Source: VRUE01 sp963708115 (lineage in GTDB: Bacteria > Actinomycetota > Thermoleophilia > Solirubrobacterales > 70-9). From it: DNA of 64,000 nucleotides. Made by a program: the position numbers and the translations under genes. Below, one piece after another: positions 1 to 9,778 of the stretch (its first letter is position 1; each line of letters begins with the position of its first letter). The notes beneath the pieces were generated by a model. It ran no database searches and was not told the DNA's origin. It saw nothing but the letters and a program-made list of their open reading frames with translations. The DNA lies in the NCBI GenBank assembly GCA_963708115.1, contig CAVPRX010000002.1, positions 124,001-188,000 of the forward strand, written 5' to 3'.

Positions 1-3000
1 TTGGTATCGCTTCTGCTGGCTCCGGTTCTGCTGGCTCCGGGAGAAGCCAAGGCGTCCGTGCCCGATTTCATTGCCTCGACGCCTGAAGAACATGCTCCGG
101 GCTCCGGCGCGGGTCAGCTGGCCTCACCCACGGGGGTTGCGGCCGAGCCGAATCTTCCTGGCCATCTCTATGTCCCAGACGAAGGCAACGTACGGATCAA
201 CGAGTTTACGCCATGGGGTGAGTTCGTCAGGGCTTTTGGCTGGGGCGTTAACGCCGCGGGGCCGGAAGAAAAATTGCAAGCTTGCACCACTGCAAGTGGC
301 TGTAAGGCTGGGAGCAATGGCTCTGGGGTGGGGCAGTTCAAAACTCCCGAAGGCATCGCCATCAACTCTGCAGGAGAACTCTACGTGGCCGAAAGTGGCA
401 ACCACCGCGTACAGAAGTTCGATTCCGAAGGACACTTCATTCTAATGTTTGGCGACAGCGTCAACAAAACCGCGATCGAAGAAAGCCGAACTGTCGAAGA
501 GGACGTGTGCCCGGCGCCGGGACACCCCAACGATGTTTGTCAGGCTGGAATATCAGGGGCTGCTCCCGGTCAGCTTGGCGCAGGCATCAGTGGTTACGTT
601 AATAGGCTTGCGGTGTGTCAAAGCAATGGAACTGTCTATCTGGGCGAAGGAGAACGCATCCAAGTCTTCACCCCCGGTGGAGGGTTCAAAGAAACGATAA
701 CGATGCCAGTCGGGATGATGGTGGCTGCAGTCACCACTGACCCCAGCTGCAATCTTCGCGCTGCCTTCAACTACGTGGGCCCCAAAGGCGAAGTCCGCAC
801 GCTGAAACCGAGCGGGCCCACGGCCGAATTCCTCGAACCGACCATCCCTATCCTTGATCCGGCGTCCGGTAGGAATGGTCAGGCATCTGCGTTAGCCCTC
901 GATCCCGCTGGAAATCTCTATGCGGCCGTTCTTTTCCTACAGGGCAAATTAATAGAACGTATGGCGTTGGAGTTCGACCCCGCCGGCAATTGCCTCACCT
1001 GTGGTGTTGCGGGCGAAGGTGGGCAAACCGGTTTTGATCGCCCTGTAGACGAATCTGTGCCGCGGGCTATCGCAATCTCTGACGCTTGTGGATCCGCCGA
1101 TATTTACATAACCAACGTAGGGAGTAACCCACCCAGGGCTTACCTCAACATCTACGGCCCATCCCCGAGTCTGTCGCTCTGCCCCCAGCCCGTCAAACCC
1201 CCCTTGATCACGGATCAGTACGCGGTCTCGGTTGGCGTCGAAACTGCCAATCTGCGAGCCAAGATCAATCCGAGATTTTGGCCGGATACCACCTACTACG
1301 TCGAATATGGCACCGCCCCCTGTTCAGAAGGTGGCTGCAAAGTGTTTCCTGCCGCGCCTGGGAGCGCGCTCACCTCAAAACTGACGAGCGCCGAGTTGCC
1401 TGCGAGTATTCTCCTTCCCGGTCTATCGCCCGAGACTACCTATCATTATCGTTTCGTTGCGCAGAGCGGTGGCGGAGGGCCAGTGCGTGGGCGGGGCGGC
1501 AAAGTGGGCGAAGACGGCCTCGAAGGCACCTTCACGACCTCTGCGCCAAATTCTCCGTCTAAACCCTGCCCCAACAAAGCCCTGCGCGCGGGCCCTTCCG
1601 CCAACCTGCCCGACTGCCGCGCCTATGAGTTGGTTAGCCCGCTCGACAAGGGCAACGTTGACATCAAAGCGCCCTTCGAACTGAGGCCCACGGCGCGCGG
1701 AAACGCGCGTGCCCGCGTCGATCAGGCCACTCCGGACGGTGATGCGCTCGCCTATGGGGCAGGCCGCTCCTTCGGTGATGCTGTCTCGGCTCCGTTCGCT
1801 TCTCAATACCTCGCGCGGCGTGGCGGAGCCGGGTGGATGACGCACGCGCTCAATCCGCCGATAAAAGGCCCCTCGCTCTATAACGGAGGCACTGCCTTCG
1901 TCGAGTCGATGTTTAAAGGGTTTAGCGAAAATCTCTGTAGTGCCTGGCTCTTGCAGAATGCCGACCTAGCACTGGCGCCGGGGGCGCCGAAGGGGGTGCC
2001 CAGTCTCTATCAGCGCGATAACTGCGAACCAGGGGGGGGTGAATATAAGCCGATCACCACTGTCCAACCACCGGGCTTTGGTGCGGAGAGCGAAGGTAAC
2101 GAAAGCCAGTACTTCCCCACGGTGCAGGGCTTCAGCGCCGATGGGTCGGCTACCGCGTTCAAGGCACCGGCAACGCTGACCGCAGAGGCGAGGACTGTGC
2201 CGGTAGGCGAAAAACTCAACTGCCTGACCGCCGCCGAAGGGGCCACCTACAAATGGTTGAGCAACGGCACGGCGATCGGCGCGACCGAATCCACTTACAT
2301 CATCAAAGCCGCCGACGAAGGCAAGGCTATCCAGTGTCAGGCGCTCGCGAACAAAGTGATCGAAGTCGCCAACCCGGCACAGGTTGTTTCTCCCTTCCCA
2401 GGGACTGCACCGCCGTTGGCTCCCGAGGCGATCTTTGCCCCCACCACCAGCGCTCCACTCGCGGTCGGCAGTGGTGGAGGGCAGACTCTCAGCTGTGACG
2501 CAAGGGAAGGATCCTGGGGCGGATCCCCCACCGCCTTCTCCTATCAGTGGTATCGCAACGGTGTGGCGATCGGCACCAACGCGCCCACCTATATGCCTAC
2601 TGCTGTGAACCTGGCTACGGCGGCAGTATTCCAGTGTGCGGTAAGCGGGGAAAACGCGGGCGGCAGGGTAACCGAGGTGAGCGCTACCCTGAGCACCAAC
2701 CCTGCGCCGGCAAGCGGAGCGAGACCGGACCCGCGGGTGCTCGACATCTATCGGGCGTACCTCAGCAGCGGAGGGGATCTGCATCTGCTCAGCGTCCTGC
2801 CCAACGGCAATGCGGCCCATACCCATGCCTCGGTGGGGACGGCGCTTTTCGTGGCCTCCCAGCGGCTCTTCGACAGTGTCGCGGGGGCGGTCTCAATGGA
2901 TGGCTCGCGAGTCTTTTGGTCAGCGGAGATCGAAGAACCGTCGAAGCGGGTGCACACGGGCGGTGGGAGTACCGGGGGAGTCGCAGTGGGATTCGAGCCA

Positions 3001-4278
3001 AGCAAACTCTATCTGCGACTCAACGCGAGTAAAGACCAGAGTGCAGTAGAAGAAGTCGAAGCGGGCAAATATGAGTGCAGCGAACCAGCCAAGGCCTGCA
3101 CCATCCCAATCAGCGGGGGAAAAGCAATCTTCCGGGGGGCGAACCCCATGGCTACCAAGGCCCTCTACACCGAAGGTCAAGAACTTTACGAACTCGACGT
3201 TGATGCGGCAGCGGCATATCAAACTGGGGCGGCGAAACTGATCGCGGGTGAAGTCGAGGGCCTTCTGGGAGCGACGGAGAGCCTTTCACATATCTATTTT
3301 GTCTCCGACGAAGTGCTAAGCGCGGAAGCAAATAACCTGGGACAGACGGCGAAAGCGGGAGAGCCAAATCTCTATCTGCGCGAAGTGGGAGGCGGCGGCT
3401 TCACCTTCGTGGCGAGCCTTCTGGGCGGTACCAGCAGCGATGCGCTGTCATGGGCGCCCGAACCGGCCAACCGCATGGCACGGGTGAGTGAGGACGGGAC
3501 GGCGGTAGTCTTCGTGTCAGAAGCCTCGCTGACGGGTTATGACAACATCGATGCGAACAGTCAGAGGGCGGATGCAGAGGTCTTCCTCTACGAGACTGCA
3601 GATAAAAAACTGCGCTGCATTTCATGTAATCCCAGTGGGGGGCGGCCCGAAGGGCGCCAGGTAAGGTCCCCTTCGAATCCCACCGACCCAGGCGATTGGG
3701 CTGCTGCGCAGATCCCTGGCTGGGAGACGCAATGGCATCCTTCGCGAGTTCTCTCTGAGGAGGGGGACAGAGTCTTCTTCGAGAGCTGGGAGGGGCTGGT
3801 ATCGCGCGATAGCAACGGCCAACAGGACGTATATGAGTGGGAGCGTGTGAAAGGCGAAGGGGGAGCAGGCCGTGCTGAATGCCTCGATGAGTTTGGCGGA
3901 GAACGGTATGTACCGAGTTCGGGCGGCTGTCTCAGTCTGATCTCGTCCGGCAAGAGTGCGGGGGAAGCCGAGTTCGTCGATGCCTCTGCGTCAGGCTCAG
4001 ACGTTTTCTTCACTACCGCGTCAGGCCTTGTGCCTCAGGATCCAGGGCTGGTCGACATCTATGACGCGCGGGTCGAAGGAGGCTTTCCCGCCCCCTCGCC
4101 GCCCGGCCAAGAATGCGAAGGGGGGGCCTGCCAGAGCCCGCCAGCGGCGCCCGAGGACCAGACTCCGGCCAGCTCGAGTTTCGAAGGTCGGGGCAACGCC
4201 AAAGCCAAGCGCCACCACAAACGCAAGCACAAACATCACAAGAGACACAAGCGCCACCACCGAGGGGCTCAGCAATGA
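1..4278 (+). CDS. Large exported NHL/TolB-type propeller protein, copy 1 (5' end probably cut by window)
   Basis: The open frame runs from the first base for 1425 codons, so the true start may lie upstream. The first ~20 residues look like the hydrophobic end of a signal peptide. Residues ~40-155 hold NHL-type propeller motifs (GVAAEP...GHLYVPDEGNVRI; GIAINSAGELYVAESGNHRV). A fibronectin-like segment follows (~400-515, with GLSPETTYHYRFVA), then a conserved DCRAYELVSPLDKG block near 540. Two Ig-like segments follow at ~725-905, and then repeated TolB/PD40-like strands to ~1360. The last 28 residues are extremely Lys/His/Arg rich. It is a paralog of the protein at 15552, which lacks the two Ig-like segments. 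The stop overlaps the next start (ATGA). It is probably extracellular or wall-attached; the ligand is unknown. Confidence 0.85.
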   Translation: MVSLLLAPVLLAPGEAKASVPDFIASTPEEHAPGSGAGQLASPTGVAAEPNLPGHLYVPDEGNVRINEFTPWGEFVRAFGWGVNAAGPEEKLQACTTASGCKAGSNGSGVGQFKTPEGIAINSAGELYVAESGNHRVQKFDSEGHFILMFGDSVNKTAIEESRTVEEDVCPAPGHPNDVCQAGISGAAPGQLGAGISGYVNRLAVCQSNGTVYLGEGERIQVFTPGGGFKETITMPVGMMVAAVTTDPSCNLRAAFNYVGPKGEVRTLKPSGPTAEFLEPTIPILDPASGRNGQASALALDPAGNLYAAVLFLQGKLIERMALEFDPAGNCLTCGVAGEGGQTGFDRPVDESVPRAIAISDACGSADIYITNVGSNPPRAYLNIYGPSPSLSLCPQPVKPPLITDQYAVSVGVETANLRAKINPRFWPDTTYYVEYGTAPCSEGGCKVFPAAPGSALTSKLTSAELPASILLPGLSPETTYHYRFVAQSGGGGPVRGRGGKVGEDGLEGTFTTSAPNSPSKPCPNKALRAGPSANLPDCRAYELVSPLDKGNVDIKAPFELRPTARGNARARVDQATPDGDALAYGAGRSFGDAVSAPFASQYLARRGGAGWMTHALNPPIKGPSLYNGGTAFVESMFKGFSENLCSAWLLQNADLALAPGAPKGVPSLYQRDNCEPGGGEYKPITTVQPPGFGAESEGNESQYFPTVQGFSADGSATAFKAPATLTAEARTVPVGEKLNCLTAAEGATYKWLSNGTAIGATESTYIIKAADEGKAIQCQALANKVIEVANPAQVVSPFPGTAPPLAPEAIFAPTTSAPLAVGSGGGQTLSCDAREGSWGGSPTAFSYQWYRNGVAIGTNAPTYMPTAVNLATAAVFQCAVSGENAGGRVTEVSATLSTNPAPASGARPDPRVLDIYRAYLSSGGDLHLLSVLPNGNAAHTHASVGTALFVASQRLFDSVAGAVSMDGSRVFWSAEIEEPSKRVHTGGGSTGGVAVGFEPSKLYLRLNASKDQSAVEEVEAGKYECSEPAKACTIPISGGKAIFRGANPMATKALYTEGQELYELDVDAAAAYQTGAAKLIAGEVEGLLGATESLSHIYFVSDEVLSAEANNLGQTAKAGEPNLYLREVGGGGFTFVASLLGGTSSDALSWAPEPANRMARVSEDGTAVVFVSEASLTGYDNIDANSQRADAEVFLYETADKKLRCISCNPSGGRPEGRQVRSPSNPTDPGDWAAAQIPGWETQWHPSRVLSEEGDRVFFESWEGLVSRDSNGQQDVYEWERVKGEGGAGRAECLDEFGGERYVPSSGGCLSLISSGKSAGEAEFVDASASGSDVFFTTASGLVPQDPGLVDIYDARVEGGFPAPSPPGQECEGGACQSPPAAPEDQTPASSSFEGRGNAKAKRHHKRKHKHHKRHKRHHRGAQQ

Positions 4279-7037
4279 GGCGCGCCCTTTCAATCGCCTT
4301 TGTTCTGTTGGCAGCGCTCTGGTCCGCTGCTCCCGCCGGCGCGGCTTTCGGCCTCAAGGATCTCGACGTCACTTTCACCGACAAAGACGGCGCTACGGCA
4401 TCCTATGCCGGCGAGCATCCCTTTGAGTTCACCACCCACCTAGCCACCGTCACCAGACCCGAACCGGCGCTGCCTGAAATCGGCGAAGTTACCGAAGAGG
4501 AAGTCAAGGACCTAATCATTTCCACGCCCCCGGGGGTTGCACCCAATCTCACCGCTGTGCCACGCTGCTCGAACCTCGACTTTCTGACCTTTGGCCAACC
4601 TGCCTGCTCGCGCAGCACCAGGATTGGCACCGCCAAGAGCACGATCAACGATCCGAAAACCGTCTCTGAAGACGCCGTTTATAACCTCGTTCCGCCTCCC
4701 GGCGGGGTGCTGAAGTTAGGCTTTGCCGCGTCCGCGGTGCGTGTGACGGTCGAAGTGGCAGTGAAGTCCACTCCCCCCTACAACGGCATCGCCATGTTGA
4801 CCAACATCCCGAACCTGGTGCAGTTCTACTCTTCCGAAGTGACGCTGTGGGGCACTCCCGCTGCTGCGGCCCACGACGAAGAGCGAGGGGGGCCGGCAAA
4901 CGTGCCCGAAGTTCCTCTTTTCACCTCTCCACGTGCCTGCGAGGGGCCACTCGAAACTCACTTTGAAGCCTTCTCCTGGCAGGGCTCCATCTTCGAGAAA
5001 GGGATCTTCACTCACAATAACTCCGAACCACTCGGATTCATCGAATGCGGTCGCCTGGGCTTTACCCCGAGTGCAACCGCCAAACCCAGTACCGACCAGG
5101 CCGAAAGCTCTACCGGTCTCGACTTCGAACTGGACGTCAAAGACGAGGGCTTCTTCAATCCGACCGGAACCGCCGACTCCGACATAAAGAAGACGACGGT
5201 CACCCTTCCCGAGGGAGTCACGCTGAACCCTTCGATTGCCGAAGGGCTGGCCACCTGCACGCCGGCCCAGTACGCCAATGAGAGCGTTCACTCCCAGCCG
5301 GGTGAGGGTTGCCCGGAGGCATCGAAGGTCGGTACGGTGGAAGTCGAAACCCCGGTGTTAGGAGATCAGATTCTGAAGGGCTCTCTTTTCGTCGCCCAGC
5401 AAGAAGAAAACCCCTTCCATTCCCTGATCGCCCTCTACATGGTGATCAAGGATCCCGAACTCGGCCTCCTCTTCAAGCTGGCGGGGAGGGTTTCGCCCAA
5501 TCCGACCACCGGGCAGATCGAAACCACCTTCGGCGAACCGGGCCAGGAGCTGCCTCAGTACCCGCTCAGCCACGTGCGCATTCACCTGCGCGAGGGCGGC
5601 CGCAGCCCCCTGATCAGTCCGCCCGGCTGCGGCACCTATATCACCGAGACGACCTTCACCCCCTGGGCGGACCCGGCCAACCCGCTCACCTCACCCTCGA
5701 GCTTCCAGATCACCAAGGGTGTCGGTGGCGGCCCCTGCCCCCCTGCCGGGCTGCCGCCGTTTACCCCTGGCTTCAGCTCCGGCACGCTCAACAACGACGC
5801 CAAGGCCTTCTCCCCGTTCTATTCGCGCCTGACTCGCCGCGACGGTGATCAGGACATGACCAAACTCTCGATTGCCCTGCCACCGGGCCTCTCGGGGATA
5901 CTGGCCGGCGTCTCCAGGTGCTCCGACGCCGCGATCGCCACCGCCAGGGGAATGAGCGGGCGGTCCGAGCTCGTCGCCCCGAGCTGCCCGGACAACTCGC
6001 GTATCGGCCGCGTGAGTGGCGGCGCGGGAGTCGGTTCGGAGTTGACCTATGTGCCGGGGAAGCTCTACCTCGCTGGTCCCTATAACGGCGCCCCCTTCAG
6101 TGTGGTGGCAATCGTTCCCGCCGTGGCCGGACCGTTCGACGTCGGCAACGTGGTCACCCGCTTTGCCCTGCGCATCAATTCGCGCACCCTGGCGGCCGAA
6201 GTCGACGGCTCCCGCTCAGACCCGCTCCCCCATATCCTCGCGGGCATTCCGCTGCGGGTCAAAGACATCCGCGCCTACACCGATCGTCCTAATTTCACCT
6301 TCAACCCGACCAATTGCGATCCCCTGGCGGTAGGAGCGCAGATCTGGGGTGGCGGGAGCAACGTCTTCAGCATCCTTGACGATTCGCCGGTATCCCGCTC
6401 GGCGCGCTTCCAGGCCGCAAACTGCGCCCGCTTGGGATTCAAGCCCCGCTTTCAGATAAGCCTGAAAGGGGGGACCAAACGAGGTGACCACCCCGCGCTT
6501 CGGTCGGTTGTCACCCCGCGCCCAAATGACGCCAACTTCGCCCAGGCCGTGGTCACTCTTCCCCGTTCGGCGTTTCTCGACCAGGGTCACATAAGGACGA
6601 TCTGCACCCGTGTTCAGTTTGCTGCGCATGCCTGCCCCGCGGCCTCGATCTATGGCTCCGCCAAGGCAACCACGCCGGTCCTCGAAGAGCTTGTTGAAGG
6701 TCCCGTATATCTGCGCTCCTCGAATCACAAGCTGCCGGACTTGGTGGTGGCGCTGAAAGGCCCGCCATCGGCTCCCGCAGAAGCTGAAGTCGTCGGTCGC
6801 CTCGACTCCCACAAAGGCGGCATTCGCGCCACCTTCGAAGGTCTCCCGGACTTCCCGGTTTCCAAGTTCTTCCTCGAGATGCAGGGCGGCCGCAAGGGCC
6901 TGATCGTCAACTCTCGAAATCTCTGCGGCAGCCCTTCCAAGGCGATCGCCAAGTTCACCGGCCAAAACGGCAAGGTCGCCGACTCCCGCCCGGTGGTCAA
7001 ACCAGTGGGCTGTGGCGCCGGTAAATCTCGGCGCTGA
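4275..7037 (+). CDS. Large exported protein, partner of the propeller protein (copy 1)
   Basis: I chose the ATG at 4275 because it overlaps the upstream stop (ATGA) and begins a clear signal peptide (MRRALSIAFVLLAALWSAAPAGA). An in-frame start at 4113 would add 54 low-complexity residues. The resulting 920-aa protein has no family I can name. It is beta-rich, with paired cysteines and recurring blocks (VPRCSNL, YNLVPPPGG, SGLIVN-like LIVNSRNLC). It is homologous along its length to the product of 19481. Shared anchors are the opening DLDVTFTDKDG, the LTRRDGDQD segment, the IRTICTRVQFAA segment near 830 and the C-terminal MQGGRKGLIVNS. Strict pairing with a propeller protein in both copies suggests a joint surface role (inference). 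Confidence 0.82.
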   Translation: MRRALSIAFVLLAALWSAAPAGAAFGLKDLDVTFTDKDGATASYAGEHPFEFTTHLATVTRPEPALPEIGEVTEEEVKDLIISTPPGVAPNLTAVPRCSNLDFLTFGQPACSRSTRIGTAKSTINDPKTVSEDAVYNLVPPPGGVLKLGFAASAVRVTVEVAVKSTPPYNGIAMLTNIPNLVQFYSSEVTLWGTPAAAAHDEERGGPANVPEVPLFTSPRACEGPLETHFEAFSWQGSIFEKGIFTHNNSEPLGFIECGRLGFTPSATAKPSTDQAESSTGLDFELDVKDEGFFNPTGTADSDIKKTTVTLPEGVTLNPSIAEGLATCTPAQYANESVHSQPGEGCPEASKVGTVEVETPVLGDQILKGSLFVAQQEENPFHSLIALYMVIKDPELGLLFKLAGRVSPNPTTGQIETTFGEPGQELPQYPLSHVRIHLREGGRSPLISPPGCGTYITETTFTPWADPANPLTSPSSFQITKGVGGGPCPPAGLPPFTPGFSSGTLNNDAKAFSPFYSRLTRRDGDQDMTKLSIALPPGLSGILAGVSRCSDAAIATARGMSGRSELVAPSCPDNSRIGRVSGGAGVGSELTYVPGKLYLAGPYNGAPFSVVAIVPAVAGPFDVGNVVTRFALRINSRTLAAEVDGSRSDPLPHILAGIPLRVKDIRAYTDRPNFTFNPTNCDPLAVGAQIWGGGSNVFSILDDSPVSRSARFQAANCARLGFKPRFQISLKGGTKRGDHPALRSVVTPRPNDANFAQAVVTLPRSAFLDQGHIRTICTRVQFAAHACPAASIYGSAKATTPVLEELVEGPVYLRSSNHKLPDLVVALKGPPSAPAEAEVVGRLDSHKGGIRATFEGLPDFPVSKFFLEMQGGRKGLIVNSRNLCGSPSKAIAKFTGQNGKVADSRPVVKPVGCGAGKSRR

Positions 7038-7117
7038 GACCACCGCCGAGTAGCGTTGCGAACAAACCCTAGGAAACACAAGCACACCGTATCCAGCGGT
7101 GAGTTGATCGGTGTGTC

Positions 7118-7156
7118 TGATCACGCAAAACTGTCTCCGTGATCACCGAAAAATGT
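7118..7156 (+). repeat. Two 17-bp direct repeats typical of an IS21-family left end
   Basis: TGATCACGCAAAACTGT at 7118-7134 recurs as TGATCACCGAAAAATGT at 7140-7156, a 22-bp period. Multiple internal repeats of this type are transposase-binding sites at the ends of IS21-family elements. They lie ~100 bp upstream of the decayed transposase frame, which fits a left end. The matching right end was not found. Confidence 0.55.
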
Positions 7157-7199
7157 AGGTCTGTCCGCAAGTTGCGGCTTTGCCTCGCCCCCCAGGTAG

Positions 7200-7237
7200 C
7201 TCCTTCAGGTTCGTCCGATCGGGCGAACCTGAAGGAG
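7200..7237. repeat. Perfect 14-bp inverted repeat with palindromic loop
   Basis: CTCCTTCAGGTTCG at 7200-7213 is followed after 10 nt by its exact reverse complement at 7224-7237. The loop contains CCGATCGG, itself palindromic. It lies between the IS21-like end repeats and the transposase remnant, where a transcript would fold into a strong hairpin. There is no U-tract, so it is not a classical terminator. Confidence 0.6.
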
Positions 7238-7249
7238 GACGAATATCCG

Positions 7250-8015
7250 GGTCCTGCATTGCCAGGGCTTGACCTACAGAGAGATCGGCCGCATCCTCGG
7301 CTGCGACTGGCGCACCGCCAAGCGCTACCTGACCGAGGGAGCCCAGCCGCGCTACCGGCGAAAGCGCATGCCCTCAAAGCTCGACCCTTCGAGCCGACGA
7401 TCGACCAGTGGCTGACCAAGGACGCCGGTCTGCAGGCCACATCTCCTTGTGCCTCGATGAGGCCGGCTACTTCCGCTGGACCGCGCCGATGCCAACCGGC
7501 TCAGCTGACCGAGGCCCCTCGGGGCCAAGGCCTACGTCTTGGTTGGCGCCCTCTCGCACGCCGGGAGTTGCGGGCGGTCTTCAAGCCGCGGGCAGAGCTT
7601 CGTGCACTGGCGGCGGCCCTCGACGGTGTCCTGTGCCGCCTCGGCGGCACCGCGAAGACCTTGCGCACTGACCACATGGCACGGTCGTCTATCCCGGCAC
7701 CGACCGGCTGGGCCCGAGGCCGCAACCCTCGCCAAGCACTGCGGCGCTCAGGCCGCCGTCTGCCCCGCTTACCGCCCCCAGCGAAAGGGCGTGGTCGAGT
7801 CGGGAATCGGCTACCTGGCGCGCTCCTGGTGGGCGCTCGGCACCGGTGGCGACCACGGGCGCAGGCAGCAAGCCAACCTCGACCGCTTCTGCGCCACCGT
7901 CGCCGACAAAAGGCGCTGTCGGGGCGGCACGGTCGGGCTCCCTCGCCGACGCAGAGCCCCTGCTCCCGCGGTCGGCCTCGCCGTTCCGGCTCGAACTCAA
8001 CGAGAGGAAGCGGGG
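7250..8015 (+). pseudogene. Decayed IS21-family transposase (IstA-like)
   Basis: Pieces of one transposase are scattered over three frames. An N-terminal helix-turn-helix (LTYREIGRILGCDWRTAKRY) starts near 7268. A fragment KLDPFEPTIDQWL follows only after a one-base shift near 7390. After an internal deletion come AKAYVLVGALSHAG, LGGTAKTLRTDHMA, and the integrase-core block CPAYRPQRKGVVE with its catalytic-type Glu near 7800. A terminal fragment (LADAEPLLPRSASPF) ends near 8010. At least three frame changes and the lost middle make it non-functional. No IstB helper ATPase gene remains. It ends just before the convergent lipoprotein gene, so it may mark an insertion breakpoint. Confidence 0.75.
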
Positions 8016-8056
8016 TTGAAGGTATCCGGACCGCTTTCTCTGATCGCGAGAAGATT

Positions 8057-8545
8057 TTACCCCATAAAGGACGTCTCGCTGACGCGACAACTATCAAGAC
8101 CATGCCCGTGTACCAGTCGGTTGGACTCACTGAATATCGTCGCGAGCTGCTTAGGCGAGAGGGCAGTTTGTTTCTGGCCGCTGAAAACGGCTAGCTGTAT
8201 AGCAGTGAGAATAGTTTCGACCTGCTCTTTTTCGCCAGGAGGAGCACCCAGATAGCTGATGTCGTCGAACCAGAACTGCATGCCTGGCAGGAAGATGTTC
8301 TTACTTGCTTCAGTAAATTTCTTGGCAGTGGTCTCGCTCTGGTAACGCTGGGCGAAGCTTTCCAGCATCTGTTCCCAGCTTTCCTTGCAGACGCCGTTGG
8401 CGCGCCTGGTGTACTCGGCTCTGTTGAGTGATTCGGGTCCCCAAGGAATGTTGACATCTGGCGAGCCGGAATTAGCGGCAGCTACTCCCGGAGACCCCGC
8501 ACTGTCATCGCTGCCGCAGCCGACGGCAGCGACAATGGAGATCAT
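8057..8545 (-). CDS. Putative lipoprotein, family member 1
   Basis: The ATG at 8545 gives 162 residues with a lipobox-like VGCGSDD near residue 10, but the n-region lacks a positive charge. In-frame sequence upstream to a CTG at 8576-8578 would add LNKTAWALLIA and make a normal lipoprotein signal; it follows AGAGAGAA, so a non-ATG start is possible. The mature part is helical, with one Cys near residue 48 (ANGVCKESW) and a second near the C-terminus (GHGLDSCRVS). Proteins at 23266 and 23763 show the same layout (lipobox, Cys after ~45 residues, GL/GIxxC near the end), so this is a three-member family. Function unknown. Confidence 0.65.
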   Translation of the reverse strand: MISIVAAVGCGSDDSAGSPGVAAANSGSPDVNIPWGPESLNRAEYTRRANGVCKESWEQMLESFAQRYQSETTAKKFTEASKNIFLPGMQFWFDDISYLGAPPGEKEQVETILTAIQLAVFSGQKQTALSPKQLATIFSESNRLVHGHGLDSCRVSETSFMG

Positions 8546-8618
8546 CGCGATGAGCAGCGCCCAAGCAGTTTTGTTCAGATTCTCTCTTATAATAGAGAGA
8601 TATTACAGCGTTTGAGCC

Positions 8619-9725
8619 TCAGGTTACTTCGCGCAGTTTCTGCGCTTCGCCCAGCTGCTGCAGCTTTTTGAGGCTCTGGTTCTCGATCTGGCGGATCCGC
8701 TCACGGGTGACGTTGAAGGTGCGGCCGACCTCGTCGAGGGTGCGGGGGTGCTCGCCGCCGAGTCCGTAGCGAAGTTCGAGAACGCGGCGCTCGCGGTAGG
8801 AGAGGTTCTCCAGCGCTTCCTTCAGCGCCTCTTTGGTCAGCAGGTCCGCCGCGCGGTCGAAGGGGGACTCGGCCTTCTCGTCGGCGATGAACTGGCCGAA
8901 CTCCGACTCCTCCTCGTCGCCGACCGGCTTCTCGAGCGAGACTGGGGCCTGGGCGGAGCGCTTGATCGAGTCGACCTCCTCAGGGTCGATCCCGGTGACC
9001 TCGGCGATCTCCTCCGGGGTCGGCTCACGGCCGAGCTCGGTGACCAGCTTGCGCTCGGCGCGGCCGATCTTGTTCAGCTTCTCGACGACGTGGACTGGGA
9101 TACGGATCGTGCGCGCCTTGTCGGCAAGGGCACGGGCGATCGCCTGGCGGATCCACCAGGTCGCGTAGGTGGAGAACTTGAAGCCCTTGCGGTAGTCGAA
9201 CTTCTCGGCCGCGCGGACCAGGCCCAGCGTCCCCTCCTGGATCAGGTCGAGGAAGGGGAGGCCCTGGTTGCGGTAGTTCTTGGCGATCGAGACGACGAGG
9301 CGCAGGTTGGACTCGACCATTTTCTGCTTGGCGTCGAGGTCGCCGCGCTCGATCCGCTTGGCGAGTTCGACCTCCTCCTGGGCGGTCAGGAGGCGGACTT
9401 TGCCGATGTCCTTGAGGAACAGCTGCAGGCTGTCCGTGGTCATGTCCGGTTTCAGGTCGATCGCGGCTTTGGCGCGCCGGCGGCCTTTGCGGCCGGTGTC
9501 GGCGGGCATCGCGTCCGCGGCCGCTTTCTGAGCCGGGTCCATGTCCTCTACAAGCTCGATTCCCTGCTTCTCGATATGCCCGTAGAGATCCTCGACGTCG
9601 GACTCGTCGAGATCGACCTCCGAGACCGCCGAGGCGATGTCTCCGAAGGTGAGCACGCCGAGCTGCTGACCCCTATGGATCAGCCCTTTGACCTCCTCGA
9701 GCTCCTGAAGCTCTGCAACCAGCAT
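8619..9725 (-). CDS. sigA: Primary RNA polymerase sigma factor (RpoD/SigA)
   Basis: This 368-aa sigma-70 protein recruits RNA polymerase core to housekeeping promoters. Region 1.2 is at ~95-125 (DSLQLFLKDIGKV). Region 2 follows, with the -10 recognition helix (YATWWIRQAIARAL, ~185-200). Region 3 contains RIPVHVVEKLNK. Region 4 near 310-360 has the -35 recognition helix-turn-helix (TLDEVGRTFNVTRERIRQIE). The N-terminal ~90 residues are acidic, as in region 1.1 of primary sigmas. The gene has a good sigma-70 promoter at 9831-9859 and, before its start codon, a terminator-like hairpin. Length and domain order fit a primary rather than an alternative sigma factor. Confidence 0.95.
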   Translation of the reverse strand: MLVAELQELEEVKGLIHRGQQLGVLTFGDIASAVSEVDLDESDVEDLYGHIEKQGIELVEDMDPAQKAAADAMPADTGRKGRRRAKAAIDLKPDMTTDSLQLFLKDIGKVRLLTAQEEVELAKRIERGDLDAKQKMVESNLRLVVSIAKNYRNQGLPFLDLIQEGTLGLVRAAEKFDYRKGFKFSTYATWWIRQAIARALADKARTIRIPVHVVEKLNKIGRAERKLVTELGREPTPEEIAEVTGIDPEEVDSIKRSAQAPVSLEKPVGDEEESEFGQFIADEKAESPFDRAADLLTKEALKEALENLSYRERRVLELRYGLGGEHPRTLDEVGRTFNVTRERIRQIENQSLKKLQQLGEAQKLREVT

Positions 9726-9750
9726 CTATTTGCACCCGTCTTTCTGCGTC

Positions 9751-9778
9751 AAAAAAGCGGACCGGCGACGCGGTCCGC
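9751..9778 (-). terminator. Terminator-like hairpin with U-tract in the sigA leader (possible attenuator)
   Basis: Read on the minus strand, GCGGACCG, a 6-nt loop and CGGTCCGC (9778 down to 9757) are followed directly by six T residues (9756-9751). This is a textbook intrinsic terminator. It lies between the predicted sigA promoter and the sigA start codon, about 25 nt before the ATG. Upstream leader sequence contains two AGGCCT blocks that could pair and form a competing structure. Whether it terminates constitutively or conditionally cannot be told from sequence. Confidence 0.6.

Noticed and set aside
7139..8194. 351-codon frame as an intact gene
   Set aside because: Only its first part reads as transposase; the rest is out of frame with the recognisable transposase segments, so it is a pseudogene remnant.
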